Positions 23,401 through 37,100 of a DNA stretch of 64,000 nucleotides are shown here, in pieces. The translations under genes and the position numbers were made by a program. Each line of letters starts with the position of its first letter. The stretch's first letter is position 1. Origin of the DNA: Colius striatus (lineage: Eukaryota; Chordata; Aves; Coliiformes; Coliidae). The DNA lies in assembly GCF_028858725.1 (NCBI RefSeq), contig NC_084765.1, positions 9,007,501 to 9,071,500 of the forward strand. The letters run 5' to 3'. Under the pieces are notes generated by a model. The model made no database searches. It was not told the origin of the DNA and was given only the letters and a program-made list of their open reading frames with translations.

Positions 23401-26400
23401 CCTGTCTTGATTACACTACAGGCAATAATAAATAGAAATGAAGGCACTAGGACTGTATGGGTTCTAAAAACTAAGCCAGTTGGCTGAGGAGTGTTTGCTT
23501 TTTGTTGGCAAAGCAGCTGAATTTTACAACAATCCTCAGTGTACATCAAGGAAATGAAGAAAATGGACACTGTGATCAGATTTTAAAATTAGACCTTCTT
23601 GCATTTCTTAGAGATATCAGATCTTTGGTACTCATGTTAGCGCTGATCATCTTCAATGATACATCTGTGTTTTCAGACTAATATTCCAAATGGTTACTGC
23701 ATAAGTTAATGAAAAAATGTTTCACACTGCTTATATACACTTCTGTATCCCTGGTGGGGTCTATACACATGTACTTAGTAGATTAATAAGGTTAGTTCTT
23801 ATTAATGCTTGTTCTGCTAAGTTGGTTCTGTAACAGCTTAATGGGCAAGAATGTTTTCCAGTTACAAAACTTACTGAAATGCAGAAAGGAAAAGGAAAAT
23901 TTAACACTAGGATTTTCTAGAAGAGATTGACCTGAGCCAGTAGGTTGTTATGGCCAAGCTGAGAAGCTTTTGTTTCAGAGAGATTTGAAAAAGCCTGAGA
24001 ACTGTTTGTGAAATAAACTTATTCTCAAGTTTGAGAGTGTGTTTTCTAGCAATATAGTTTGTCTGAATTCTTAGCACTGTTACAGAAGATAGCCTTGAGT
24101 ATTTTGTTAACCATATATACATAATCTTACTTTCTGTCAAGGTCTTGTCCTCTATTTTACTCCAGGGCAAAGAGTTTATTCATGCATGAATTCTGTGTTC
24201 ATTTCATTGCCGTTTCTCACATTTCCATTTACTAGTCACAGGATCATGCATTATATCATTTCTCAGCTTAAGCTTTTCAACACTTGCATGTTTTTCTTGG
24301 TGGTTGTTTTTTGTGGGTGCTTTTTTGGGGTGGGGGAGGAGGCAGGGGTTGATAAGCGTTGATGCAGTTAAGTAATGTGGAACACCTAGCCGAATGTTGA
24401 CTTCCATGGGAAAAAACTTAAAGCTGTGACCTTAAGGACAGTGAATACCTGAGATTAGAAGGCAAACAAAAATACATAATTTATTTTAATGAATTCTGAG
24501 GCTCTAACTCTTCTTCATTTAGATATTTTTATAACTAAATATAAACTGTAGTGCCAAATCTCACTTTTGCATGCAATTGATCTATGCATTTATTTTAAGA
24601 CCACAAATGCTCACATTTTGATTCAGAAACTTTCCTCTCTTATATTTTACCAGGTAATGCTATATTCAGTTGAAGTTTAGATCCAAAACATTTATTCATT
24701 GTGATTTAAAAAAAAAATAGCTACTAGAAATTTTAACTACTTAAATGACAGCTGAGCTAAAATAATTAGGGTTTGGGGTTTCCTTTCACTTAATAAATAA
24801 TGCAATTTTGGTTTTAGGATTTGCAGTCAGAAGCTATAACATTTCTCTGTACTGTGTGTAATAGAAAACAAAATATCTGATAATTACTTAATTTTAAGTT
24901 ATAAAGTGATTCTTTAAGATTTTATGAACAGTGTTTAAAAAAACCACTGAAGGAATGAGGAACTTTCTACAGCTGATAGATCTGCTATGGTGAGGAGCTG
25001 AAGAAGCCTTAAGTTTGCACATGCCATTCTGTCAGCGTCAGCTTTTATATGTAAGGATGAAACTTTGTACAAACATGAGTCAGGAAATTTGGGTATAGTA
25101 CCAATAGCAACTGTAACTTAATATCCATGAATCCTGTGGAGGAGTTACTAAGAGTTGGCTTATGTTCTTAAAGCATCATAAAGTATCAGTCAGGTTACTG
25201 AGCAGTTTTTAAGGTTGGGATTTTTTTCCTTCCCTCTCCCTTCTCCCAAGGTGTTAGCAAACCTAATGGGTCTATTTTTGAAAACAGATGTTCAGCTTTG
25301 ACTTTGCTACTTTATAATGCATTAAATTGTGCTACATTTAGTTCTCTTCGAATTTAAATCAAATTACTGAGTATAATATGTTTAAAAGCAGCATAGTTCT
25401 TACTGCTTATCACTAACTTCTATCAGCAGCACACAAAAATGGTAGTTTCACAGAGTCAGAGTAATGCCTGGCTACCTGTTTAGGTTAGTTTAGCTTATTT
25501 AGTTAATGAGCTTTAGTTAGCTCATTTTCGTAATGGAGATATTGTACCAGTACTGTACTTCACCTAAGGACTGACAGTGATATGCTGAGTAGATACTTTA
25601 CCAGTTCTTCTACCATCTACCTGAAATAATAAACTATCAAATGTTCAGCTTTTGCTAGTCCATATTTCTCTCTAGAGCTTCCGTCTTGCCACTAGTGGGG
25701 ACTCTACACTTTCTAGCTGAAATTTTGTTATTATTTTATTATTCCCATTATAGTTATTGAAAAAAAACAAACAAACAAAAAAACCAAAAAGCCTTCTATA
25801 GTCTTGTTTTTATTTATTACATAAAAGGTAGTCAGTGAAGGAGGGGTTCTATTTACCTTTCTGCATATGCCAGTGAAGCATATGAAGGGGAAATAGAGCA
25901 AGTAGTGTCTGTATTAACAAGTAAATTACATTTAAGCTATAATCAGATGAGCTGGATTTCTGGCTGGATTGTCCTGGAAGATGCTATATAAGTACTGTTG
26001 CTTAGGCAGTCATTCTAGTGCTCATCAGAAATTCTTCTGTTCCCAGCAGCTGTGGATGGTTATTTAGGGCTAAGGATTAGCTTAATTAGAGGTATATGAG
26101 GTTCTAAAAGTCCAGGATCCAAATATGTATTTATAACTTTTGTATTTGATGATGTCATGAGAACTACTGAGCCGGGTTGGGAGATAAATCAGAACTGACT
26201 GGATGCAATGGAGCATGTGGCTGGGGGAAAAGCAAGGTGAGAAGTAAGAGGGGTAGAAATTTTGCACATTTATTCACTCCAGCGAAAGAGTCAGCTTGCA
26301 GCTGAAAAAAAAATGTGGAGGACTTCTGAAGCTTACCCAAGCCACTTGATATTTCATTATACCATTAAGTACAAAGCAACGTGAAACTTGAATTTGAGTA

Positions 26401-29400
26401 TTTAAGCAGATTACAAACATGTCTTTATTCACCCCCCCTCAAAAAAAAAAAAAAAAAAAGTGATGGTAGTTAATTATTAGCTGGGTCTTCTAAATGTAAC
26501 AGGAATTTGTAGGATACTCAAAAGTATTGATATTGAGACAAAACCTGGATTTCAAGAGTTCTTGTCAAACCACAGCCCTCTCCTTAACTGATAAAGCTCG
26601 AAACCTCATTATTAGGAGCAACCTTGGAAAAACAGCTAACTTAAAAGTTGCCTAAATGTTCACATTCTTATTTCTGGACAGCTACTGGTTCAAGGCAGCC
26701 ATGAAAAACTCAAATTTAATTAGAGCTTTTCATAATTCTGAAGAAATCTTGCTCATAGTGACTATGTCTGATAAATATTGTGTTCTTTTTGGACACATTA
26801 ATCATCAGTTTTACATACAGAAAGTAGGTTAAGAAATTTGCAAGGGATATTGGCTTTAAGCACTACAGTTGTACCAGAGATTTTTTCATTTTATTTGAAG
26901 TGCAAATCTCAGATTGAGATTTATAGGGTAAAGTTATCTGAGCAGAATAAATTTAGGGCAGTTTGCTCTGTCTGCACTTCCTGGAAGATCTTGTTACTTG
27001 TGTAATTATAACAAACAGAGTTGCAATATCTTTATCTGTGGGCTGGGCTCTAAATTAGTATGAGTGTGTTACTTTGAAAGGGTGATAACTATTTAGACTT
27101 ACGTCTGCTTAACAGTAAAACTTTGGCTATTAAGAGTGAATAATTTTTAATGATCAGGCAAAAAAGTATATTCTTCTTAGGGACCTGAGACGGTGAGTAG
27201 ATTAGTTCTTGTATTTTGCTAATATATAAATTAATCTAAAAAATCCTGAATATCAGAATTTGCTACATTTGCTAGAATTTGTTAGAGATAGGCTTTTGTT
27301 CAGTACTTAACAAAGCTGAAAAAACTTATTTTTCAAAATGTATGCATATTTTTATATAGGTAGGTAAGTCATGGTGGTTTGCATCTGTTGATGTCATTCA
27401 TGAGTGAAAACCATAAAAAGAATTGCAATTAAAATACCAGCAAAGAGATGGATCCTGTTTGAGACACTCAGCATGCCTTGGGATTGATATGGGTGTCTTG
27501 TTACTCAATAATAATAAAAAAAGAATCCACCATTGCAGATATTTCTATAGAACTAGATGAGAAGTAGTAGCTGAGAGCATGTGAGATCTAACAAGCTATT
27601 TTCATAATATTGTTCAGAACAGTCAAACTGTGAGAAGGGAGTGTCTGGGAAAGTAAGACTTGCCTGAAGCACAAGCAACAGGTCTGTCTAGAAAAGATGT
27701 CAGGCAAGTAATATTGCATTATTCCTCTGGAGCAAAGAACATTGCTTTTATTAATAAATCGTTGTTTGATCAGCAGGTTTTACTCTAGCTTAATGCAGTT
27801 AAGATGCAAAATAGATTGTGGATACAGGTGAGAGAATAGGCAGAGTGTGGAGGCTGGGAGGAGAGAAGACTTAGTTCTGGCAGTATTTTCAGCAATACTT
27901 TCTGGTTTATGCCAAGGTCTTGACTGAAGGTTTTTCTATAAGTAAAATTTCAAGTTTTTAATGAGATGTATCAGCACTTTCTGTACCTTTTCACTACAGA
28001 TGGTCAAAAAAAATTTGATGTTTAGAATAAATATCAATTCTGCCTTTCTTGTTAGTAATGACTGGGTATTGCTCTAGCTACTCGATAAACACACAAAGTA
28101 GTAGTTTACAGCACATATAAGAGCATGCAGTGCAATCTAGCAGTAGAAACTCTATACTATTTTTAGTATTTTTCATGCTTTTTTGACTGTTTTGATTTAC
28201 CAACACAGTTTGTGGCAACAGATTTCTGGGGAGTGGCTGCTGGCCACATCTGCCAAAGGAGCAGAGTAGCTTAGGTGCCTCTTTGGCAGCTGCTTCCTGT
28301 AAGTGGATTTCCTTTCACTGAGGTGATTGTTACCAATGTTATAGCTCTTTGAACTAGAGGAAGTATTGCCAGGAAGGAGGCTCATTGCAGTTGAGAATCA
28401 GATATCTCTAATGTATTTAGTGAGTCTACTAAACTACTGGCAGGTAAATGTGACAACACAAGATAGAAATCTAGCAAAAGCAACAAAGCTAGCAACAGAA
28501 TCAGAGAGAGTGTTTGTGTAAGCATTCTGAAATTTTAAGTTTATATCAGATGATATAATAACTTTACAGGTTATTCTGAGCATAATTTGTGTTATTTTCA
28601 ATATCACTGAATGAAGTATTTGAATCAGGTGCATTTTAGTGAAACTCAGTTACATTTAGGATTGTTCATACTTAATTTTTTTTTTCAAAAAAAATGAAAT
28701 AAAACCCAATTATTCATGTACATGAATCTATGCCTTTGTTAACTAACGATTTTTCTTCCATTGTCCAATAAGACATTCTCATATTGCTCTTCAGGTCATT
28801 TTGATATGAAGTTAAATAATGGCTTACCCATTGCAACAGGCTATAAATGACTGAGCTCAAATTAGAACATTGACTCTTATTCTTTCATCTGTCCCTGTAG
28901 ATAGTAGTGGTGTAGACATTGACTAGGAAGTATGTGGGACACACACCTTTACTGATAATACAGATGTTATTAAAAAAATTGTTTGCTTTGTGTATATTTT
29001 ACCAGCACCAACGAGAAAAGCCTGTATCTTGAGACTCATAGTTTGTAAAAGAAGCAAATAATTTTGACTTGTTAGTAAAAATTTCCATTGCACTGAGATT
29101 GAACAACATTTCTTGTCATGCAGTAATTTGGACTCAGACTTAAGTGTATTTTTGGGTTGGTCATTTCTTTTTTTTTTTTTTTTTTCTGATGGTCCCTCTG
29201 AAGCAAAAGGTAGTTAAGCTTTTATTTTAAAGATGACTTTATCCTCTTGCTACTGATTCTATATTGTAATGTTTAGACAGGCTCCAACTGAGAGAGTTAA
29301 CTGTGGGCAGTTTAGCCACCAGTCATACAGCTGGTCATGGTGGCTAGTGGCTGAGCTGTCACTGGATGAAAACTGTACCAAAATATTTTCATCTATGTGA

Positions 29401-30660
29401 ATTGCCATTAGATTGCAATATTTAATTACATTCAAAATAATTGAACTCTTAGCAGAAGTAATCACATAATAAATACAGATTGGTGAAATTAAGTGGCCTT
29501 GAAATAATCGACCTTACAAACATATGACCATTGCCTATACACTTACCTACATCCTGTGTCATTTGAAGGATACCTCCAGCCATTGTCAAGACAGGTGTCT
29601 TTTGTGGTGCTTAGAAAGCTATCAAAATGGAACAGTTCTGCATCACAGATTTAAAAATTGTGTCAAAAAATTGAATGTTAGGACTAAATTGCACCCTTCA
29701 TGGAAGAGAAATCGAAATTTTATGCCCTTTTAAAGGCTTTGTTAGTATTTTGGCTTGTGTGTTAGAGCATTGCAAAAAACATGCATAAGTACACTTTCAT
29801 TCATTGCTGTGTGAGCACTGGTTTCGTACTTCAGCAGTGAAATGATGTGCATAAGGGCCTATTTCGGAGAGAATTTTCTCACTGGCAGTGAAGTGCCCAG
29901 TGCAAAATATTTTCCCCTTTGAAATGTATCTGTTGACAATAGTAACTGCTACTTGACTAAGAGTCCAGCAACACCAACTCACAAATAGGGACTATTTTTG
30001 GAACATTTTGTTTGTTATCCTCAATGTCATATGGTAACATAAATGTCTAATCCTGTTTGAAAGAGGCAGCAGTAACGTGAGAAACTTAGTACTTTAGATA
30101 TTTTGGTTATTGAAAGAGAAAGAACTGTGTTTTCAGCATTATGGAAAAAGTGGTGGAAAGATTGCATGGGAGTATAGAAAGAATGATTAAGAATTGTTTC
30201 AGAATTATCTTTACTCTTAAGTCAGCAGTCAAAAGCAGAATTCCTACAAAGTTCTGCTTATAGTGTTTATTACTACATCGAACCATCAATAATCCTTTTT
30301 CCCACCAGTCCAAAAGGTTGAAATGCACTGAACTTTGATTCTAGAACATCATTCTTAAGGATAAGGGTAGAGGAATCTCAGGCTTCTGGTATTTGGGATT
30401 GTTTCTATCTGCATTTCTTTATTTTGGAAAATTTCTTTAAAGAAAAAAACAAACCAAAACCCAACCACAAATGAAAACCTCAGGAACCTCAAGTCATCTA
30501 TTAAGCATAGGAACAGTTTTGTTAGTTTTCATGTTGCTATCCTGAACTTTTTCTACTGTGGACTTATGCCTGAGTGGCTTAATTTATAATGTAACAGTGA
30601 CATATATTTTTCTATCAGGTTGAGTTAGTGTTATACATGTGAATTCTTCTGTCTTTTCAG

Positions 30661-30690
30661 TATAAAAAAGATCCAAAGAAATCACAGACG
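30661..30690 (+). other. PPFIBP2: 5' UTR part of the PPFIBP2 start-codon exon
   Basis: Thirty bases between the splice acceptor (CTGTCTTTTCAG, ending at 30660) and the initiator ATG. They are open in the coding frame for all ten codons, so a longer amino terminus would be possible only if an upstream exon supplied an in-frame ATG. The context ACAGACGATGG, with A at -3 and G at +4, is strong and supports starting at 30691. Confidence 0.8.
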
Positions 30691-30754
30691 ATGGCTTCTG
30701 ATGCTAGTCATGCGCTGGAGGCAGCTTTGGAGCAGATGGATGACATCATTGCAG
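30691..30754 (+). CDS. PPFIBP2: PPFIBP2 (liprin-beta-2), first coding exon, residues 1-22
   Basis: The exon encodes MASDASHALEAALEQMDDII-A plus the first base of a glycine codon, then the donor GCAG|GTATTT. The sequence is the conserved amino terminus of liprin-beta-2. Liprin-beta-1 starts differently but shares the AALEQMDDIIAG block, and the MASDASHALE start favours beta-2. Liprin-betas are cytoplasmic scaffold proteins with an N-terminal coiled coil and three C-terminal SAM domains. They bind liprin-alphas and act in cell adhesion, cytoskeletal and presynaptic organisation (family knowledge). Neither the coiled coil nor the SAM domains are encoded in this window. The intron that follows is in phase 1. 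Everything visible is intact. Confidence 0.95.
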
Positions 30755-31152
30755 GTATTTTCTTTCTTTGCTTTATTTTACATGAAACTATTCTGAGATT
30801 TAACTGTGTTTTGGTTTTTCCCTGCTATGATTTTCTTGTTTGTTTTTTTTTTTCACTTTTCATTTTTTAATGATCATTCTCAATTTGTCAAGTTGTCTGT
30901 GACATGCAGATCTCTCTGGTTCAACAGTGTGTGAAGAAACTTTAAAGTAAAATAAAGGACACAATTCTACCTCAGACATGTGAATATATAAATAATAGAG
31001 ATTTACTTTGCTCTAATGCTATGTGGTAACTTAAACACATCCTAATTTGTGTGGTAACATTCCATATTGTATGTGGATTTTATTTCAGTGTGTCTTTGAA
31101 GTAAATTCTCACCAAGGCTTCCAGTTAGCTAGATAGTATATGTCTGCATTTT

Positions 31153-31176
31153 GCACACACACACACACATATATAG
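31153..31176. repeat. (CA)n-(TA)n microsatellite
   Basis: A run of CACACACA units continues directly into ATATATA. The short perfect tract is probably polymorphic. Confidence 0.9.
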
Positions 31177-32214
31177 GTGTACATAGATATGTATATTAAA
31201 AAATGTACAAAATTTTCTTTGTTTATGATGTGTATGTTTAAAATAGCTTGCCTGTTAATTACTTTCATGGTCTAATGAATTGGAATGCATATCATTTTGT
31301 TGACATATACAGGAGTGAAGCTATGAATTTCATTCTGCACAGCTGTCCACTAAAGGCAAATAATGCAAGACAGAATTTACTGTCTTTTGCTTGTATCATG
31401 GTAAGGCAGTTTTCTCTCAATGTTACAACACCCAAGAAGAGAAGATGATTTCTGTGGTTAGGATGCAATTGCCTTGGGGTTTGTGCTCACACACTGTTCC
31501 ATATAAGCTCCTAAAAGAACTATCTGGGTAGGGCCATGATCTCACTTATGCTCAATGGGAAGGCACTAGAGCTTTATAAATTGAAATAGCAACACCCATG
31601 CTGTGCCTTCAGGGTTTTTTTTTTTCCCTCCTAATGGTGAGGAAGATGACATCAACCTCTTGTTGCTGCAGTTGTGATTCCCAATGCTCTTCCTGCTCTT
31701 TTCATGAAGCTAGAGACTAATGTGGCATTTCAAATATTACCATCAGACTAGCTCTGGTTAGGCAGGAAGTTGTTATCCAGGATTTCTAGTTTAAAGAATC
31801 TCTGGATCTTTTTTCTCATCCACATATGAGTCTTTATTCTAAATGTGCAGGCTTTAACAGATTCCTAAGATGTACACAAATGTAAATGTGCATATGTGAT
31901 AGATAAAACTTCACAAATAGCTTTTTACACCAATGGAATGAGTTCCAGATAAATAGGAGTATTTAGGTATGCATCTTGTTCTCCCTTCTTTTTCTGAGTG
32001 CAAAACCTTATTCAAACAAAATTTTAACCAACAGAGGTGTAATTGGGATTTTTTCACCTCTTGCAAAGCATGTAAACAGAGTCAGGGAACCATTGGACTT
32101 CCCTCAGATGTATAAAAAGAGAACAAAGAAAGTAAGTCTGAAACTATAATTCATAAACTATGAAACTACAATAATTTCTTAGCCATTGCAGGCCTTGGAT
32201 TATGGTCCTGGGTA

Positions 32215-32606
32215 GTGGCATGAAAGAGGTGAGTCCTGCACTTTGGCCACACCAACCCCATGTGACACTACAGGCTGGGAAAAGAGTGTATGGAAAACTG
32301 GTTGTCAGAAAAGTACCTAGTGGTGTTAATCTACAGCTAACTGAATATAAGTCAGCAGTATGATCATGGTAACTCCCTACAACTACCTGAAAGGAGATTG
32401 TGGTGAGGTGGGGTCAAGTCTCTTCTCTCAAGTAACAAGTGATAAGTCAAAAGGAAATGGGCTCAAGTTGTACCAGGAGTGTTTTAGACTGGATATTAGG
32501 AAGAACTTTTTCACTGAAAGAGTTTTAAAACACTAGATCAGGCTGCCCAGGGAGATGATGGAGTCACCACGCCTGGAGATATTTAAAAGATGTGTAGATG
32601 AGATGT
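32215..32606 (+). repeat. CR1 retroposon, left part, internally deleted
   Basis: The copy begins in the C-terminal coding part of CR1 ORF2: GAGTCCTGCACTTTGG, then ACCCCATG and ACACTACAGGCTGGG, through CTGAATATAAGTCAGCAGTATG. Near 32365 it jumps to the later block CTACAACTACCTGAAAGGAG, skipping the intervening segment that other copies carry. It continues through GGATATTAGGAAGAAC, AGGCTGCCCAGGGAGATG and TGGAGATATTTAAAAGATG to 32606. There the solo LTR interrupts it, and the tail resumes at about 33518. The ORF2 remnant is broken and not functional. Confidence 0.9.
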
Positions 32607-33517
32607 TGTGGTGATTTAACACTGGGTGGGTGCCAGATGCCCACCAAATTGTTCTATCACTCCCCCTCCTAAATTAGACAGAGGAGACGGAAATACAACA
32701 AAGGGTTCATGAGTTGAGATAAGGACAAGGAAGTCATTCAGCAACTACCATCACAGGCAAAACAAGCTCAACTTGGGGAGATATGGTTTGATTTTATTAA
32801 CAAACCATCAAAACAGAGTAGGGAAATGAAAAATAAAAACAGAATCTTAAAACACCTCCCCCCACCCCTCCCTTCTCCAGGGGGAATTTCTACCTCCTCC
32901 CTATCAGCAGCAAAGGGGGATGAGGATTGAGGGTTATGATCAGTTAATTACAGATGGACTTTGCCATTGCCTTCTCTAAGAGGGAGGCCTCTTCATGCTT
33001 CCAGCTACTGCAGTGTGGGATACCTCCCATGGGAGATAGGTCTCCACAAGCTGCTCCAATGTGGGTCTTTCCCATGGGCTACAGTTCTTCATGAACTGCT
33101 CCAGTGTTAGGTCTTCCCATAGGGTGCAGCTCTTCATACACTGCCCCAACACGTGTCTCATCCACAGGTGAAGCAGTCTTTCAGGAGCAAAGTGCTCCAG
33201 TGTGGGCTTCCCATGGTGTCACAAATCCTGACAGCAAACCTGGTCCAGTATGGGCTTCTCTCTCCATGGGTTCCCAGGTCCTGCAAGGAATTTGGACTTC
33301 CAACATCGTCGCAGCCTCCTTCAGGCATCCACCCATTCCAGTGTGGGGTCCTCCACAGGCTACAAGTGAATCTCTACCCCACTGTGGCCTCCGTGGACTG
33401 CAGGGAGACAGCTACCTCACCATGGTCCTCACCACAGGTCACAGAGGAATCTCTCCTGTGATGCCCAGACACCTCCCTCCTCTCCTTCTCCACTGACCTT
33501 GGTGTCACATTCTCACA
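32607..33517. mobile_element. Solo LTR of an avian endogenous retrovirus
   Basis: About 910 bases between two parts of one CR1 copy, starting TGTGGTGATTTAACACTGGG and ending near CTCACA. This gives the TG...CA termini expected of an LTR. Internal blocks such as TCACTCCCCCTCCTAAATT, GAGATAAGGACAAGGAAGTC and the serial 'CTCCAGTGTGGG...CCCATGGG' motifs resemble LTRs I associate with neoavian endogenous retroviruses. That identification is from memory and needs a repeat-library search. No gag, pol or env sequence, primer-binding site or second LTR is present, so it is a solo LTR left by recombination. No clear target-site duplication is visible, and the boundaries are good to about 10 bases. The open frame at 33104-33496 lies inside it and is not a gene. 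Confidence 0.8.
33020..33400. repeat. Degenerate internal repeats within the LTR
   Basis: A motif of the form 'CTCCA(G/A)TGTGGG(T/C)CT..CCCATGGG(C/G)T(A/G)CA' recurs several times at variable intervals of roughly 45-70 bases, for example around 33014, 33055, 33097 and 33196. This modular array is part of the LTR rather than a separate insertion. Confidence 0.6.
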
Positions 33518-33602
33518 TGGTAGACTTGGCAGTGTTCTATTAGTTGTTGGACTTGATGATCTTAAAGGTCTTTTCCAACCAAAACAATTCTATGATTCTG
33601 TG
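33518..33602 (+). repeat. CR1 retroposon, right part (3' tail)
   Basis: TAGACTTGGCAGTG, GTTGGACTTGATGATCTTAAAGG, TCTTTTCCAACC and ATTCTATGATTCTGTG are the end of the CR1 copy whose left part stops at 32606. The orientation and the order of blocks agree, showing that one CR1 insertion was split. Confidence 0.92.
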
Positions 33603-34083
33603 GTGGAGACAGTGGTACAGAGAAGCAAAGTAAATGATGGATTATTGTGGGTGAATCAGCAGATTGCACATCTCATTCACAGCTGTTCTGTAGTGATGTT
33701 CATGCCTAAACTCCAAAACAAAAAAGATTCGAACATGCTAGTGGTATGTAGAGTTTGTTTCCACAGTGCATGGATACACCGTGAGTAAATTGGCAGCCTC
33801 TTCAAGAGAATTGACTTCATGACTTAACATTACTTACATTTTTAGTCTAATGTCCAATGATACTCAGCATAATATGCAAAACAGACTTATATAAGGATAT
33901 CTAATGGTAAAAGAACCCAGATATTTCCCAGATGATGCATCTGTCAAGTCTCATAAATGTTAATTGCATACTTCCTGTATGTTTTCTGAAATGTATTTAC
34001 CTGTACCAATGAAGAGATCACACTACTTTATTTTTTGTTATAATATAAAGTAAAAGCTCAATACTGTGGGGAGATTGTTTGCC

Positions 34084-34106
34084 TTATTTATTTATTTATT
34101 TATTTC
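34084..34106. repeat. (TTTA)n microsatellite
   Basis: About five to six tandem TTTA units followed by an A/T-rich flank. Confidence 0.9.
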
Positions 34107-37100
34107 CATTTTTACAAAAGGAAAAGACATTTATTTAAGACAGACTGAGTTAAGTCTCTTCTGGTTGTTCACCTCTAGGTAATGTTCTGTGTGTTCCAGA
34201 ACTGTTTCTTGAATATTCTGGTATGATTGAAGGACCAAATATATCATTGGAGCCTATACTTAGATACAGTTATTATCCCAATTAGTGTCAAATTGAGGAC
34301 CATAGTAATTACTCAAGTTTGATTCTCTCTAATGCAATACAGTAAGCTTCTGTACGCAATTTGGGCAGAGACTGGAAAACAGGAATGTTCTCTTGTCCTG
34401 GATGGTGAGAGAACAAATAAGATAGGAAACTCCTTCTTCTGAAGGACTGGAGGACTGTCGAGAAACAAACGAGGGCAAAGAGTTTTCTAACCACAGATTT
34501 ATATATATCATATTATGCAAATATTGGACAAATCATCTGCGCAAACGAAGCTGCTCTTAAGAGCAGACTGGAAATAACAAAACATAACTTTTCAGAGCTT
34601 GTGCTATTTTAGTTCGCTGTATCCGGATTCCATGGATATCTCTAGGCAGCGCTGGATTCAAGGACTAAGGCTGAACTTCATGACTGTTGGAAACTTATGT
34701 ATCTGATGAAAAAGATATTTCCTTTGGAATGAGGCCTGAGTAGGTACTAGGAGAGTTATACTTTTCTCTTGCCCTCAAAAATCTTTGCTTTAGGCACAAA
34801 AGGAGAATTAATCACTATTTTATGGAAGTGAGAAGTCCAGAGATGTGTACTTGCATTAGTCAATTTTTCAAACTTGAGTAGATATGTATAAAAACACAAG
34901 CAAAATACAGCATTCTCTGTTTAATGAGAAACCAGTCCCAGTTTCTTTTATTAGCTGTATCTATTATTGAAATACTAGATTGCAGTCTTGTCCTTTAAGG
35001 TGACAACTGGGCATGCAAATACATATTTCAAATATTTATAGATTTGCAGTCATTCTTTTAGCCTACTAATTTTGAAAGTCATGTCTCTTACTCCAAAAAT
35101 TAATGTAACTCATACATGATTCTGATTAATCCCAATAAAAACTCTCACTGTAGACTGTGTATCTCTGTGCAATACAAAGCATATTCATGTTTAGAGTGCG
35201 GGAGAGTAAGCTTGTGAAGCAAGATTAACAAATTGGATTTCATTGGCATTGATCAAATTTGACAGATAGGTCAGTGTTCCCAAGTCTTTTATGCCTCAGT
35301 ACATCTGTACTGATAACCCACCCTCATAGCTATATAAATTAGGCATGCTAAATGATTAGCCTTATTTGACTAAAATAGCAAAAAGGGCTAATGTGATTGT
35401 CAATGAACATGACTTATCCATTAGCTAGAATGACTTGCAGTCCAAACACAGGCTTTCTCTAAAGAAAGTTCTCATCTGTCAGACCTGTCTACCCATTCTT
35501 TTTTTAAGGTGCAAGACTTTGGCATTGCTTCCCTCCGAGGTACGACCAAGTCATTACTTTCCTTTTTATTCAGCTTATATTCATTTATTAAAGTATGTTT
35601 CTTTTTAAGACTGTAGAATTTGAATAGTTTTTCTTTGCAATATATCCTAATTCTGCAATATTTTTCTTTTACTTTTATGTTATATTCAAACTGCTTCCCT
35701 CTGTCAACAATCTGTAAATCCATTCTTTCTTTTTGTGAATAGTGATCATAATTATAAGATCTAAAAACTTCTGCCTCAAAATTACAGTCTACTGCAGCTC
35801 CAGTCCCTTCAAATTCACCAAGTAATCTGTGTAATTATTGAATTCCCTTTTAACCAGAGCTCCTGCAATTATTGTTAGCTGAAAAATAATGAGAAAGTTA
35901 AATTTGTTGTCCTATGAATGTCTACCAATATTTTATTTTTACTACTGAAAGATTTAAAAATTTAAATAATGTAAAACTTTGTTCAGGAAGTTGTGCAAGT
36001 ATGCATTTTTCAATTCTTTTCAGGTGGCAGAACACTTGTGTTCAGTTCATTACTTTGGTCATGTACTACAAACCCAGCCACTTCACACCCTTGCTGAAAA
36101 AAAGGGGCCTTTAGAGGAAATTATACTTAAGGGATTAAAAGTATTTTAATTCAAGATTGATATATCTTCCTTGTGGGATTTATTTGCCAGAATTTGAAGG
36201 GTGACCTGTTCATGGGTTTTCTTTTGCTGTTTCTTTTATTGTTCTACTGCATAATAATTGTACTATAAAAACAATAGAGTTCAAATTTCAGAGCTATGCT
36301 ATGTTCCTGGATGTGTTAGGTAACTAAGTCACTTCTAGTTAGCTGATTAGAACTTGGATTAAAAATAAAGGAGTGGACAAAAAATACTAATGGTCATTTT
36401 AATCCCTTTAGATGAATTTTAAGCTTTGTGGAATAAGGTTTGCATTGAGTTCCTACACAAATAATAAGAAATTAAAATTTTTCCTAGTGTCCTCATCCTT
36501 TACTCATGAACAGTCACATACATCATCACAGGATTCATTCAGAATGTAAGGACTAGTGTCACAGCACTTTAAATGAAGAGAAGAGACAACTCTGTTCTGC
36601 TTCATAAAAGACTGAAATTGTCCAGACCAGACAGACAGCACTTAATCCTATTTTTTTTGGTGGTGTGTGTTGGGAAGGCTGAGTAGATCTTATTTGAAAT
36701 ACATGCTGGCTGACTTGCAGCTGATGAGGAGTATGAGCCTCTTGTGACTGTGTGCAATAGTAGCCTCTATTTTTTCCTTTTCAATATGTATACTTCCAGA
36801 AGGCTTTATATTTTGAATACTTACCTCCTATTCAAGTATTTGCACATTCAAAGTTTAGTTTCTATAGTAAAGATGTGTAACTTTTTATAATATTAATAGA
36901 GAGATCTATGTAGAATTTCATTTCAGAGCACTGAACTGACACAGACTATAGTTGTAATCATGATGAGTGAAAGAGTCATTTAAATAATGAGCAGTTTCTT
37001 TCGTTAAAGATCAGAATAGTTAAACAGCAACAGCTGCGGTGGTTTTCTTGTATTTTCAAAATAAATTGTAATCGTGTTAGTGGGCTGAGCTTCAGTTGTG

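Larger units (their letters stand above)
12028..30660 (+). other. PPFIBP2: PPFIBP2 intron 1 (5' boundary provisional)
   Basis: About 18.6 kb of AT-rich sequence bounded on the right by the acceptor CTGTCTTTTCAG ending at 30660. Apart from the small ORF near 12.3 kb, a CR1 tail near 14.0 kb, the 39-bp duplication at 17.44 kb and the AT microsatellite at 20.4 kb, I see no feature. Open frames of 60-90 codons are scattered on both strands without splice or domain support. Confidence 0.6.

Noticed and set aside
33104..33496. 130-codon plus-strand open frame
   Set aside because: It lies wholly inside the solo LTR, and its sequence follows the LTR's repeated CCCATGGG motifs.
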